Of a DNA stretch of 64,000 nt, positions 25,032-37,161 are shown in pieces; position 1 is the first letter of the stretch, and each line of letters starts with the position of its first letter. The translations under genes and the position numbers were made by a program. This DNA is from JACCTU01 sp963788055 (lineage in GTDB: Bacteria > Actinomycetota > Thermoleophilia > Gaiellales > Gaiellaceae). Where the stretch lies: contig CAWBFA010000001.1 of NCBI GenBank assembly GCA_963788055.1, positions 620,001 through 684,000 of the forward strand, given 5' to 3'. Below the pieces are notes generated by a model. That model was given only the letters and a program-made list of their open reading frames with translations, was not told the DNA's origin and made no database searches.

Positions 25032-25386
25032 GTGTCAGTTGTGAGCGAGCGCGACGCCGCTGCGCTCCTCGACATCGTTCACGAGGGCGCGTCGGCGACC
25101 GGCCGGGAGTCCTTCCCGCCGGTCGTCCTGCAGCGTCTCGCTCACGTGATCCCCGCAGATGCGCTCGTGGGATACCAGGACGCCGATCTCTCTTCCGGCT
25201 GCGTCGTGGTCGAGCGCGTCGAGGTCCTCGGTAATCGGGACACGACGCCGGTCGCATGCGGAAGCACCTCGAGAACATCTTCGAAAAGCTCGGCGTGCAC
25301 ACACGAACCGCGGCGGCGGCGCAGTGGTCAGCGCTCGCACCGGACGCGCGCTTCAGCGACCAACTAGGACTCGCGCACCCCGGGTC

Positions 25387-25390
<4 letters not shown>
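25032..25390 (+). pseudogene. LuxR-family regulator with large internal deletion
   Basis: GTG 25032 opens an N-terminal regulator segment: SERDAAALLDIVHEGASATG, then PADALVGYQDADLSSG and VVVERVEVLGN. At about 25235-25250 the sequence jumps, in another frame, into the last part of a LuxR HTH: RKHLENIFEKLGVHTRTAAAAQWSALA, ending at TAG 25388-25390. The sensor domain and the first half of the HTH are missing, so hundreds of bases have been lost. This cannot be a one-base sequencing error. The stop overlaps the convergent clpB stop. Confidence 0.75.
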
Positions 25391-27852
<2,462 letters not shown>

Positions 27853-27855
27853 TCG

Positions 27856-28218
27856 CTACTGCCTTTCGGGAAGCCGCTCGTCGCGGTAGAGCACGAGATC
27901 GCGGCGGTACTGTCGGTGAACCTTCTGCACCTCGTCGCGCAGCTGGCGCCGCAGGCGGTCGATCTGCGCATGCGCTTTCTGTAGCTCGTCCTCGAGGCGG
28001 AGCACGAGCTCGACGCCGGCGAGGTTGAGGCCGAGGTCGCTCGTGAGCTTCTGGATCAGCTGGAGCCGCTCGATGTCGACGTCGGAATAGAGACGCGTGT
28101 TTCCGGCGGTCCGCTTCGGGTTGACGAGCCCTTTCTGCTCGTAGATGCGAAGCGTCTGCGGGTGCATGCCGACGATGTCTGCGGCGACGCTGATCATGTA
28201 GCGCGCGCGGTCGTCCAT
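27856..28218 (-). CDS. hspR: heat-shock repressor HspR (MerR family)
   Basis: HspR represses the dnaK operon by binding HAIR inverted repeats, with DnaK as corepressor in Streptomyces. The protein has 120 residues. The MerR winged helix reads ISVAADIVGMHPQTLRIYEQKGLVNPKRTAGNTRLYSDVDIERL. A coiled coil (about residues 75-105) follows. ATG 28218 is chosen because it overlaps the dnaJ TGA as TGATG. Its place in the operon it controls predicts autoregulation. Confidence 0.95.
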   Translation of the reverse strand: MDDRARYMISVAADIVGMHPQTLRIYEQKGLVNPKRTAGNTRLYSDVDIERLQLIQKLTSDLGLNLAGVELVLRLEDELQKAHAQIDRLRRQLRDEVQKVHRQYRRDLVLYRDERLPERQ

Positions 28219-29273
28219 CAACTCACGTTCCGGAATTCCTCGAGCAGCTGCCGCTGCTTCTTGTTCAGCCGCTTCGGCACGTCGAGCTTGAGGCGGGCGA
28301 GCACGTCGCCCTTACCCCCGCCCGAGAGCTTCGGTGCGCCGCGGCCGCGGATGCGGAGCAGCTTGCCGTCCTCCGAGCCGGCCGGCACCTTGAGCGAGAC
28401 GGCGCCGTCGGGCGTCGGCACCTCGACCGTCGTGCCGAGCGCCGCGTCGGGGAACGACACCGGCACCGTCACGAGCAGGTCGTTCCCCCGGCGCTCGTAC
28501 GTATCCGACGGCTCGACGTGCGTCACGACGTGGAGATCGCCCGCGGGCGCTCCGCCGTACCCGGCCTCGCCCTTGCCCTTCATGCGGATGCGCGTGCCGT
28601 CCTTGGCGCCGGCCGGGATCTTCACCGTGTAGCGCTTGATGCGCCGTTCTCGACCCGACCCCTTGCACTTCGGACAGGGGTCCTCGATCACGGTCCCGTT
28701 GCCGCGACAGCGGGGGCACGGCTGGGAGAGTGCGAAGAGTCCCTGCGACTCGGAGACGACCCCGCGGCCGTTGCAGTCCGGACAGATGCGCGGAGACGTG
28801 CCGGGCTTCGCGCCTGAGCCGTGACACTCGGAGCACGCGGTGTCGAGCTCGACGGGCACCACGACCTGCGCACCGTTCATCGAGTCCTCGAACGAGATGT
28901 GCACATGCGCCTCGACGTCGGAGCCGCGCTGCCCGCGCTGCTGTTGGCGCTGCTGCCGCCCGCGCCCCCCTCCGCCGAAGAGCCCTCCGAAGAGATCGGA
29001 GAGGTCGCCGAGATCGCCGACGTCGAAGTTGAAGCCGCCGCCCTGCTGACCGCCACGCGCGCCGTTTGCGCCGAAGGCGTCGTACTGCTTGCGCTTCTCG
29101 GGGTCCTTCAGCACGTCGTACGCCGACTGGACCTCCTTGAAGCGCGTCTCCGCGCCTTCGTCGCCCGGGTTGCGATCCGGGTGATGCTCCCGCGCGAGCT
29201 TGCGGTAGGCCTTCTTGATCTCGTCCGCCGACGCCGTCTTCGGAACGCCGAGCGTCTCGTAGAGCGTCGTCAT
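28218..29273 (-). CDS. dnaJ: chaperone protein DnaJ
   Basis: DnaJ delivers substrates to DnaK and stimulates its ATPase. The protein has 351 residues. The J domain (1-68) contains the HPD motif in REHHPDRNPGD. A Gly/Phe- and Gln-rich linker (about 70-115) precedes the substrate-binding region. Four zinc-finger repeats follow: CSECHGSG, CPDCNGRG, CPRCRGNG, CPKCKGSG. C-terminal beta domains include IPAGAKDGTRIRMKGKGE. It overlaps grpE (ATGA) and hspR (TGATG). Confidence 0.97.
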   Translation of the reverse strand: MTTLYETLGVPKTASADEIKKAYRKLAREHHPDRNPGDEGAETRFKEVQSAYDVLKDPEKRKQYDAFGANGARGGQQGGGFNFDVGDLGDLSDLFGGLFGGGGRGRQQRQQQRGQRGSDVEAHVHISFEDSMNGAQVVVPVELDTACSECHGSGAKPGTSPRICPDCNGRGVVSESQGLFALSQPCPRCRGNGTVIEDPCPKCKGSGRERRIKRYTVKIPAGAKDGTRIRMKGKGEAGYGGAPAGDLHVVTHVEPSDTYERRGNDLLVTVPVSFPDAALGTTVEVPTPDGAVSLKVPAGSEDGKLLRIRGRGAPKLSGGGKGDVLARLKLDVPKRLNKKQRQLLEEFRNVS

Positions 29274-29740
29274 TCGGCGATCGTCACCCGGGCCGGTCGC
29301 AGCACGTGGTCGCCCAGCCGGTACCCCTTCTGAAGCACCTCGATCACGGTCCCGGCCTCCGCCTCGGCGGGCTGAGCGAGCAGCGCCTCGTGCACGTGCG
29401 GGTCGAACGCGCCGTCGGTCTCGATCTCGGTAAGCCCTTCCTTCGCGAGGACGTCCATCAGCTGACGGTGGACCAGACGGACGCCGTCCTCCAGTGCCGC
29501 CTCTTCGTGCTGCTCGGCCGCCTCGAGCGCTCTGCCGAGGTCGTCGAGCACCGGGAGGAGCTCCTTGACGAGCCGCTCGTGCGCGCGCGCGACGAGCGAC
29601 TGCTGGTCACGCGCGGCCCGCTTGCGGTAGTTCTCGAATTCCGCCTGAAGACGCTGGAGGCGATCGACGAGCTCGTCGCGTTCGGCGACGAGCTCGTCGG
29701 TCTCAGTCTGCTCTTCGGTGTTCTCGACCTCTTCGTGCAT
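29270..29740 (-). CDS. grpE: nucleotide exchange factor GrpE
   Basis: GrpE releases ADP from DnaK. The protein has 156 residues, with an acidic N-terminus and a long coiled coil (DELVAERDELVDRLQRLQAEFENYRKRAARDQ) at residues 15-50. LLPVLDDLGRALEAA is the dimer four-helix region. The C-terminal beta wing holds AFDPHVHEALLAQPAE and VLQKGYRLGDHVLRPARVTIAE, the family signature. Its ATG overlaps the dnaK TAA as TAATG. Confidence 0.96.
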   Translation of the reverse strand: MHEEVENTEEQTETDELVAERDELVDRLQRLQAEFENYRKRAARDQQSLVARAHERLVKELLPVLDDLGRALEAAEQHEEAALEDGVRLVHRQLMDVLAKEGLTEIETDGAFDPHVHEALLAQPAEAEAGTVIEVLQKGYRLGDHVLRPARVTIAE

Positions 29741-31653
29741 TACGAGGTCTTCGCCTCCTCCTCGTCGATGACCTCGTACTCACCCTCCTCGACGACCTCG
29801 TCGTCGGAGGTGGGCGCACCGTTGCCGGCGGGCGAGGCCTGTGCCTGCGCGGTGGCCTGGGCGTAGACCGCCTCGGCGAGCTTGCGCGAGGCCTCTTCGA
29901 GCGCCTCCGTCTTGCTGCGGATCTCGTTGACGTCGGCCGACTCGAGCACCCCGCGGAGCTCCATCACGCGACCCTCGATCGTCGAGGCGTCGGCCTCGTC
30001 GAGCTTGTCGCGGTGATCCTTGAGCGTGCGCTCGGTCTGGTACGCGAGCTGCTCGGCGACGTTCCGCGCGTCGGCGAGCTCGCGCAGGCGGTGCGCCTCC
30101 TCGGCATGCGCCTCAGCGTCCTTGATCATCCGCTGGACCTCGTCCTCCTTGAGGCCTGAGCCGCCCTCGATCCGGATCTGCTGCTCGTTGCCGGTGCCGA
30201 GATCCTTCGCGCTGACGTTGATGATCCCGTTCGCGTCGATGTCGAAGGCGACCTCGACCTGCGGCATGCCGCGCGGGGCGGGCGGAATCCCGACGAGCTG
30301 GAACTTGCCGAGCGTCTTGTTGAACGACGCCATCTCCGACTCGCCCTGGAGCACGTGCACCTCCACCGAAGGCTGGTTGTCCTCGGCGGTCGTGAACGTC
30401 TCGGACTTCTTCGTCGGGATCGTCGTGTTCCGCTCGATCAGCCGCGTGAACACACCGCCCCTCGTCTCGATGCCGAGGCTGAGCGGCGTGACGTCCAGGA
30501 GCAGGATGTCCGTGATCTCGCGGTTGATCACCGCGGCCTGGATCGCGGCGCCGACGGCGACGACCTCGTCCGGGTTGACACCCTTGTGCGGATCCTTCCC
30601 GGTGAGCTCCTTGACCTTCGCCTGCACCGCAGGCATGCGGGTCATGCCGCCGACGAGCACAACGTGCTCGATCTCGTTCGCGGTCAAGCCAGCGTCGGCG
30701 AGAGCCTGCTTTGTCGGCGCCACCGTCCGGTCGAGCAGGTCGGCGACGAGCTCCTCGAGCTTCGCCCGCGTGAGCTGCAGGTCGAGGTGCTTCGGGCCCT
30801 CCTGCGTCGCGGTGATGAACGGCAGATTGATCTGCGTCGTCATCGTCGACGAGAGCTCGATCTTCGCCTTCTCGGCCGCTTCGTAGAGGCGCTGCAGGGC
30901 CATGCGGTCCTGCGAGAGGTCGATTCCCTGGTCCTTCTTGAACTCGGCGACCATCCAGTCGACGACTGCCTTGTCGAAGTTGTCGCCGCCGAGGTGGTTG
31001 TCGCCGTTGGTGGCCTTCACCTCGAAGACCCCGTCGCCGAGCTCCAGCACCGACACGTCGAACGTGCCGCCGCCGAGGTCGAAGACGAGGATCGTCTGGT
31101 CCGCGTTGTCCTTGTCGAGCCCGTACGCGAGCGCGGCCGCGGTGGGCTCGTTGACGATGCGCAGGACGTTGAGGCCGGCGATCTTGCCTGCGTCCTTCGT
31201 CGCCTCGCGCTGCGCGTTGTTGAAGTAGGCCGGGACCGTGATCACCGCGTCGGTGACCGACTCCCCGAGGTACGCCTCGGCGTCGGCCTTCAGCTTCTGC
31301 AGGATCATCGCGCTGATCTCCGGCGGGGCGTAGTCCTTGTCGCCGGCCTTCACCCGCACATCACCGTTCGGGCCCTTGATGACCTCGTAGGGGACGATCG
31401 TCATCTCCTCGGAGACTTCGTCGTGCTTGCGGCCCATGAAGCGCTTGATCGAGAAGATCGTGCTCTGCGGGTTCGTCACCTGTTGGCGCTTCGCGGGCGC
31501 CCCGACGAGCCTGTGACCGTCGTTCGTGAATGCGACGACGGACGGAGTGGTGCGTCCGCCCTCCGCGTTCGGGATCACGGTCGGCTCGCCGCCCTCGAGC
31601 ACGGCCATCGCGCTGTTGGTTGTGCCGAGGTCGATGCCAATGGTCTTTGCCAT
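29740..31653 (-). CDS. dnaK: molecular chaperone DnaK (Hsp70)
   Basis: DnaK has 637 residues. The ATPase domain begins KTIGIDLGTTNSAMAVLEGG, with VPAYFNNAQREATKDAGKIAG, IFDLGGGTFDVSVLELG (here LVFDLGGGTFDVS), and HVVLVGGMTRMPAVQ. The substrate-binding domain starts near residue 375 with LLLDVTPLSLGIETRGG. The C-terminal lid ends in an acidic tail EEGEYEVIDEEE. GGGAGG stands 12 bases before the ATG. It heads the five-gene chaperone operon, which should be heat-inducible through HspR. Confidence 0.98.
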   Translation of the reverse strand: MAKTIGIDLGTTNSAMAVLEGGEPTVIPNAEGGRTTPSVVAFTNDGHRLVGAPAKRQQVTNPQSTIFSIKRFMGRKHDEVSEEMTIVPYEVIKGPNGDVRVKAGDKDYAPPEISAMILQKLKADAEAYLGESVTDAVITVPAYFNNAQREATKDAGKIAGLNVLRIVNEPTAAALAYGLDKDNADQTILVFDLGGGTFDVSVLELGDGVFEVKATNGDNHLGGDNFDKAVVDWMVAEFKKDQGIDLSQDRMALQRLYEAAEKAKIELSSTMTTQINLPFITATQEGPKHLDLQLTRAKLEELVADLLDRTVAPTKQALADAGLTANEIEHVVLVGGMTRMPAVQAKVKELTGKDPHKGVNPDEVVAVGAAIQAAVINREITDILLLDVTPLSLGIETRGGVFTRLIERNTTIPTKKSETFTTAEDNQPSVEVHVLQGESEMASFNKTLGKFQLVGIPPAPRGMPQVEVAFDIDANGIINVSAKDLGTGNEQQIRIEGGSGLKEDEVQRMIKDAEAHAEEAHRLRELADARNVAEQLAYQTERTLKDHRDKLDEADASTIEGRVMELRGVLESADVNEIRSKTEALEEASRKLAEAVYAQATAQAQASPAGNGAPTSDDEVVEEGEYEVIDEEEAKTS

Positions 31654-31716
31654 GTGCTTTTGTTCCTCCCTTGAGAAAATCTTAGTGGGAACGTAGCAGA
31701 TTCTCCCGGCGCTAGG
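31654..31716 (-). promoter_or_regulatory. dnaK operon leader with possible HspR half-site
   Basis: This 63-base gap separates dnaK from a divergent gene. Reading toward dnaK, TAAGAT resembles a -10 box, then CTCAAG occurs (plus strand CTTGAG, 31670-31675), directly before the Shine-Dalgarno GGGAGG. CTCAAG is one half of the HAIR consensus CTTGAGT-N7-ACTCAAG. The expected inverted partner is not present; a second box CTTAGTG is in direct orientation. Identification is weak. Confidence 0.35.
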
Positions 31717-32016
31717 ATGCGTCCCGTGGGCGAGGAGCTGGTGCCTCGGGATGAGGCTCGTGCGGCGCTCGAGGCCCGGCGCGAGCTGGGCCCGGACTAC
31801 GAGGACGAGCTCGTGGAGCGCTTCGCCGAGCGGCTGGAAGTCCGGCTGCGGGAGCGCGCACCGGCGAAGACGAACGAGCAGAGTACGGCGATCGCGATCG
31901 TCTCGCTCCTCGCGGCGATTCCGCTGATCGCGATCGCCGGCGGGACTGTCGGGCTCGCGGGCGTGATCGCGGTCTGCGCCGCGCTCGTGCTCGTCAACTG
32001 GGTCACGCGCTCCTAG
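31717..32016 (+). CDS. small membrane protein with acidic/basic cytoplasmic domain
   Basis: This 99-residue protein has a charged N-terminal domain (PRDEARAALEARRELGPDYEDELVERFAERLE) and two hydrophobic segments at about 57-74 and 76-95. Arg-Ala-rich helices with ELGPDYE are seen in small actinobacterial membrane proteins of unknown role. ATG 31717 or GTG 31726 may be the start. It is divergent from dnaK. No catalytic residues are evident. Confidence 0.65.
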   Translation: MRPVGEELVPRDEARAALEARRELGPDYEDELVERFAERLEVRLRERAPAKTNEQSTAIAIVSLLAAIPLIAIAGGTVGLAGVIAVCAALVLVNWVTRS

Positions 32017-32093
32017 CTGCGCAAGTCGCGCGAAGAGCCCTAAAGGCAGCCGCTTCGCGGCCGCTGTCGCAACGATTTCACATCAAGCCTCTT

Positions 32094-32933
32094 TTAGCGG
32101 GCGGCGCCGATCAGCGCCCCGCCCGCGACGATCAGCAGCGCACCGAGGACGAGGCGCCTCCCGACCCGCTCGCTTCTCCCGATCAGCAGCGCCGAGAGCC
32201 CCACGCCCCAGAGCGACTCGGTCGCGACGAGCGGCGAGACCACCGTCACGCGCCCGCGGTAGTACGCCTCGAAGAGGAAGACGTAGGAAAGCCCGAAGCA
32301 GACGCCCGCCGGGACGAAGGGAAGCGCACGGCGCCAAGGCGCCCGGCGCGCGATCAGCCCCAGGACGAGCGAGCCGCCGAACAACGTCGCCGCGGCACCG
32401 ACGGTCGAGGCGACCGGCGTCTCGCCGGAGAACCAGCGAACGAACGTGTCGCGGCTCGCGAAGAGCAGTGTGCAGCCGATCGCCCAGATCATCCCGACCG
32501 CACGAAAGCTCTCCGGCCGCAGCCGCTCCCACGCGAGCGCGGTGCCACCGGCCACGATCAGCGCAGCTCCGGCGAGGAGCGCGAGCTCGAACGGCTCGTC
32601 GAGCACGAGCAGGCCGAGCGCGACGGTGACGAGCGGCGCTGCGCCGACGACCACCGACGCTCGCGCGGCGCCGGCGTCGCGCACGGCCAGTGTGAAGAGG
32701 AGCTGCGAGACGCCCGGCGCCAGCAGCCCTGCGCACGCGAAGACGACGATGTCGCGGCCGCTGGCCTCCCCGCCCCCGAACGGAGCGGCTGCGACCGCGA
32801 CGCCGAACGCGACGAGCGCAGTCGCGGCCGCGCCGAGGCGCGCATCCGGCGTGCGCAGGAGGCCGAGGCGGACCGCGACCGTCATCGCGCCGAACAACGC
32901 GGCGGAGGCGAGCGCGAGGAAGACCGCCGTCAC
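32094..32933 (-). CDS. EamA/DMT-family transporter (second of a pair)
   Basis: This 279-residue protein has ten predicted membrane segments in two EamA repeats. The first runs to about residue 135 (with LGLLVLDEPFELALLAGAALIVAGG), the second from about 155 (with SPLVATESLWGVGLSALLIG). GTG 32933 overlaps the stop of the upstream transporter (GTGA). The pair may work as a heteromeric or redundant exporter. Substrates of this superfamily are drugs, metabolites or amino acids, and none can be assigned here. Confidence 0.85.
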   Translation of the reverse strand: MTAVFLALASAALFGAMTVAVRLGLLRTPDARLGAAATALVAFGVAVAAAPFGGGEASGRDIVVFACAGLLAPGVSQLLFTLAVRDAGAARASVVVGAAPLVTVALGLLVLDEPFELALLAGAALIVAGGTALAWERLRPESFRAVGMIWAIGCTLLFASRDTFVRWFSGETPVASTVGAAATLFGGSLVLGLIARRAPWRRALPFVPAGVCFGLSYVFLFEAYYRGRVTVVSPLVATESLWGVGLSALLIGRSERVGRRLVLGALLIVAGGALIGAAR

Positions 32934-33784
32934 CGGCGGAGGAGCCTGCGCAGAGTGTCGGCCGCAGCAGGCTCGGCGACGACGATCCCCGCCATGATCA
33001 GCGCGGCGCCCGTCCACCCCGCGGCGCCGAGCCGGTCGCCCGCGAGCCAGAAGCCGAACACCGCGGTCCAGACGGGCTCCATCGCGAAGGCGAGCGCGGT
33101 GCGCGCCGCGGAGAGCTGCCGCTGCGCCCACGTCTGGACGAGGAACCCGAGCGCGCTCGCGAAGATGCCGGTCACGAGGAGCGCTCCCCACACCACCCAC
33201 CCACGCGGCACCTCGACCTGACCCAGCGCCACGGCGATCACGCTGAAGCCCACGAAGGCGGAGAGCATCTCGACGAACGTGAACGCGACCGGGTCGTAGC
33301 GGTGCGTGTAGCGCTCCATGAGCACGATCTGCAACGAGAAGGCCGCCGAGCCGGCGAGCACGAGCGCGTCGCCGACCGGGTCGCCGACACCGACGCCGGC
33401 CAGCAGCGCGAGCCCGAGCACGGCGAGGCCGACGCCCACCACGACGATCCGGGCCACGCGGATCCCGAAAAAGAGGTACGCGAACACCGGGGTGAACACG
33501 ACGTAGAGGCCGGTGATGAAGCCCGCGCTCGAGACCGTCGTGCGCTCGAGCCCCGCCGTCTGGAGCGCATAGCCGACCGCCAGGAGCCCGCCGAGGAGCG
33601 CGCCGGGCTTCCAGCCCGCCGATCGAAGCCGCGGCGCGGCGACCGGGGCCAGCGTCAGCGTCGCGATCGCGAAGCGCACGGCCAGGAACGCGAACAGCGG
33701 ATAGACCTCGAGCGCGTCCTTGACCTGGACGAAGGTGACGCCCCACACCGCGGTGACGACCACGAGGGCGAGCAGCGCGGGCAC
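32930..33784 (-). CDS. EamA/DMT-family transporter (first of a pair)
   Basis: This 284-residue protein has ten hydrophobic segments in two EamA domains. VVVTAVWGVTFVQVKDALEVYPLFAFLAVRF is the classical N-terminal repeat start. GLERTTVSSAGFITGLYVVFTPVFAYLFF closes repeat 1, and AARTALAFAMEPVWTAVFGFWLAGDRLGAAGWTGAALIMAG is the second-repeat signature. It is followed directly, with overlap, by a second EamA gene. A palindromic repeat element lies just upstream, between it and pepT. Confidence 0.88.
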   Translation of the reverse strand: MPALLALVVVTAVWGVTFVQVKDALEVYPLFAFLAVRFAIATLTLAPVAAPRLRSAGWKPGALLGGLLAVGYALQTAGLERTTVSSAGFITGLYVVFTPVFAYLFFGIRVARIVVVGVGLAVLGLALLAGVGVGDPVGDALVLAGSAAFSLQIVLMERYTHRYDPVAFTFVEMLSAFVGFSVIAVALGQVEVPRGWVVWGALLVTGIFASALGFLVQTWAQRQLSAARTALAFAMEPVWTAVFGFWLAGDRLGAAGWTGAALIMAGIVVAEPAAADTLRRLLRR

Positions 33785-33822
33785 GCGCGGACGTTACAGC
33801 GGGGTTCCGAGCGGCGACCGCC

Positions 33823-33940
33823 TGTGGACGTTTCTCCTCCGGGGTCTGACCCCGGCCGGTGCGTCGTAACGCTGGGACCAAGTCGGTGGGCGGGCAGGCG
33901 CGTTGCGGGGTCTGACCCCGGACGTTGAGAAACGTCCACA
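33823..33940. repeat. palindromic repeat element (REPIN/MITE-like)
   Basis: This 118-base element is bounded by perfect 14-bp inverted repeats, TGTGGACGTTTCTC (33823-33836) and GAGAAACGTCCACA (33927-33940). Just inside each end stands GGGGTCTGACCCCGG (33841-33855 and 33907-33921), itself a palindrome, in direct repeat. The spacer is 51 bases. No coding potential is seen. Short elements with this form are often mobilised in trans by a transposase; no such gene is in the window. Confidence 0.7.
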
Positions 33941-33987
33941 CACGTGGCTTCGCGGGCGAGGCCCTCGGCCGACTAAGCTCTCGCGCC

Positions 33988-35271
<1,284 letters not shown>

Positions 35272-35333
35272 ACCAGAGAGGCGCAGGTCTTCTCGGAGCA
35301 GGCGGGAGGAAAACCTCTCGCTAGGCTCTCGTC

Positions 35334-36326
35334 GTGGAACCGCTCACTGACAGCTGGGGTCGGGAGATCAAGAGCGTCCGGGTGTCGGTAACCGATAAGT
35401 GCAACTTCCGGTGCACCTACTGCATGCCGGCGGAGGGGCTCGAGTGGCTGGCGCGGGCCGAGGTGCTCAGCTTCGAGGAGATCGCGCGCCTCGTGGCGGT
35501 GCTGGCGCGGCTCGGCGTCGACGAGGTTCGCCTCACCGGGGGCGAGCCGCTCGTCCGTCGCGACCTGCCGGTCCTCGTGAGGATGCTCGCCGACACGCCG
35601 GGCGTCCGCGACCTCTCGCTGACGACGAACGGCGTCCTGCTCGACCGGCTGGCCAAGCCACTCGTCGATGCGGGGCTCCGCCGGATCAACGTCTCCCTCG
35701 ACTCGCTCGACCACGTTCGCTTCGCCGAGCTGACGCGGCGCGACGCGCTCGACAAGGTGCTCCGTGGCCTCGAGGAGGCGGAGCGCCACCCCGAGCTCCG
35801 CCCGATCAAGGTCAACTGCGTCGCGATCAAGGGCTTCACGGAGGAAGACGTCCCGCGTCTCGCGGCCCTCGCCCGACGTAAGCCGTACATCGTCCGCTTC
35901 ATCGAGTTCATGCCCCTCGACGCCGACGAGGGCTGGCGCGACGACCAGGTGCTGACCGGAGGCGAGATCCGCGCGCTGATCGAGGCCGAGCACGGCCCCC
36001 TCGTCGAGCTCCCGGCCAAGGCCTCGTCCACCGCCAAGCGCTTCGGCTTCGCCGACGGCAACGGCGAGGTCGGCTTCGTCAATCCGGTCTCGGAGCCGTT
36101 CTGCTCCACTTGCGACCGGATCCGCCTCACGGCTGATGGTCAGCTCCGGACGTGCCTGTTCTCCCGTCGCGAGTGGGACCTGAAAACCCCGATGCGTGCG
36201 GGAGCGAGCGACGAGGAACTCACAGCTCTTCTACGAACCGCCGTCGCACACAAGGAGCTCAAGCACCGCATCAACGAGCCCGGATTCGTCCGCGCCTCGC
36301 GGTCGATGAGCCAGATCGGGGGATAG
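35334..36326 (+). CDS. moaA: GTP 3',8-cyclase MoaA
   Basis: MoaA is the radical-SAM enzyme for the first step of molybdenum cofactor synthesis. The 330-residue protein starts at GTG 35334. The N-terminal cluster motif is CNFRCTYC (about residues 23-30), with the third radical-SAM pattern followed by VRLTGGEPLVRRDL. The C-terminal cluster uses CSTCDRIRLTADGQLRTC. It ends SMSQIGG, the functional Gly-Gly tail. No other Moco genes are in the window, so the rest of the pathway must be elsewhere. Confidence 0.97.
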   Translation: MEPLTDSWGREIKSVRVSVTDKCNFRCTYCMPAEGLEWLARAEVLSFEEIARLVAVLARLGVDEVRLTGGEPLVRRDLPVLVRMLADTPGVRDLSLTTNGVLLDRLAKPLVDAGLRRINVSLDSLDHVRFAELTRRDALDKVLRGLEEAERHPELRPIKVNCVAIKGFTEEDVPRLAALARRKPYIVRFIEFMPLDADEGWRDDQVLTGGEIRALIEAEHGPLVELPAKASSTAKRFGFADGNGEVGFVNPVSEPFCSTCDRIRLTADGQLRTCLFSRREWDLKTPMRAGASDEELTALLRTAVAHKELKHRINEPGFVRASRSMSQIGG

Positions 36327-36363
36327 GGGAGCACCCCGCCCCGTGGACTAGAATTCCCGGGTC

Positions 36364-37113
36364 GTGAGCACGACCGCCGCAGCCGTCTCCTCACCGGACG
36401 AGCGTAAGATCCTGCCCCGCGGCTGGGGCGACCTCTTCCTGCAGATCGGGATCTGGTTCGGGTTCCTCGCCGCGTACCAGGTCGCCCGCGGCGTTGCCGA
36501 CCGGAACGCTGCGGCGGCATTCGAGAACGGCCTGAAGGTGATCGACCTCGAGAGCCGCGCGAACACGCTCTTCGAGCTCAGCCTGCAGGGCCTCGTCGAC
36601 TCGTCCCGGGTGCTCGCGGTCGTCACGTCGTGGACGTACTGGCTCTCGCAGTTCACCGTGCTCGGCCTCGCGCTCCTCTGGGTCTACCTGCGTCGGAACG
36701 ACGTCTTCGCGCGCTTCCGCAACGTGATCATGCTCGCGAACGTGATCGGCCTCGCCGGGTACGTGTTCCTGCCCACGGCGCCGCCGCGGATGTTCCCGGA
36801 CGTCGGTTTCGTGGACACGCTCGCGCGCTTCGCGAGCCTGAACCACGGCAGCGGGCTCGTGCAGCTCGCCTCGAACCCGTACGCGGCGATGCCGAGCCTC
36901 CACTCGGCGGACTCACTGATCGTCGGCTTGATCATGGCCGCGCTCGTCACGCGCTGGTGGGCGAAGGCGCTCTGGCTCGCGTGGGCCCCCTGGGTCTGGT
37001 TCTCGGTCATGGCGACCGGCAACCACTTCTGGCTGGACATCGCGGCCGGCGTGCTCGTCGCAGCGGTCGCCGCGCTCGTGCTGGAGCGCCGCCTTCTGTT
37101 TCGCCGCCTCTGA
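36364..37113 (+). CDS. PAP2-superfamily membrane phosphatase
   Basis: This 249-residue protein has about six membrane segments. The PAP2/AUR1-type active-site motifs are AAMPSLHSADSLIVG (central SxxH-type motif) and ATGNHFWLDIAAGVLVA (C-terminal HxxxD motif). The N-terminal motif KxxxRP is not obvious, as in the AUR1-like branch. Next on the strand is a CDP-alcohol phosphatidyltransferase, then inositol-phosphate synthase. A role as phosphatase for phosphatidylinositol phosphate is therefore suggested. That is inference from context, not from the motif. Confidence 0.82.
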   Translation: MSTTAAAVSSPDERKILPRGWGDLFLQIGIWFGFLAAYQVARGVADRNAAAAFENGLKVIDLESRANTLFELSLQGLVDSSRVLAVVTSWTYWLSQFTVLGLALLWVYLRRNDVFARFRNVIMLANVIGLAGYVFLPTAPPRMFPDVGFVDTLARFASLNHGSGLVQLASNPYAAMPSLHSADSLIVGLIMAALVTRWWAKALWLAWAPWVWFSVMATGNHFWLDIAAGVLVAAVAALVLERRLLFRRL

Positions 37114-37120
37114 GCGGCGG

Positions 37121-37154
37121 TATCGCACGTATGCTATATAGCAGGTGTGCGATC
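37121..37154. promoter_or_regulatory. concentric palindromic operator in front of the phosphatidyltransferase gene
   Basis: The 12-bp palindrome TGCTATATAGCA (37132-37143) is framed, with equal 3-base gaps, by ATCGCAC (37122-37128) and GTGCGAT (37147-37153). Both dyads share the centre at 37137.5. The same composite occurs at 39734-39767 before ino1. Its A/T-rich core is unusual here. It ends eight bases before the ATG at 37162, so bound protein would block the promoter or start. Confidence 0.75.
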
Positions 37155-37161
37155 TAACACG

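Noticed and set aside
30355..31674. 439-codon frame antisense to dnaK
   Set aside because: It is a mirror of a highly conserved gene and shows no family motif.
31654..31716. Full HAIR inverted repeat upstream of dnaK
   Set aside because: Only one half (CTCAAG) fits; the other box is in direct orientation, so a full site could not be claimed.
35272..35333. Moco riboswitch upstream of moaA
   Set aside because: Only 62 bases are available; GAGAGG/CCTCTC can pair, but the large conserved Moco RNA fold is absent.
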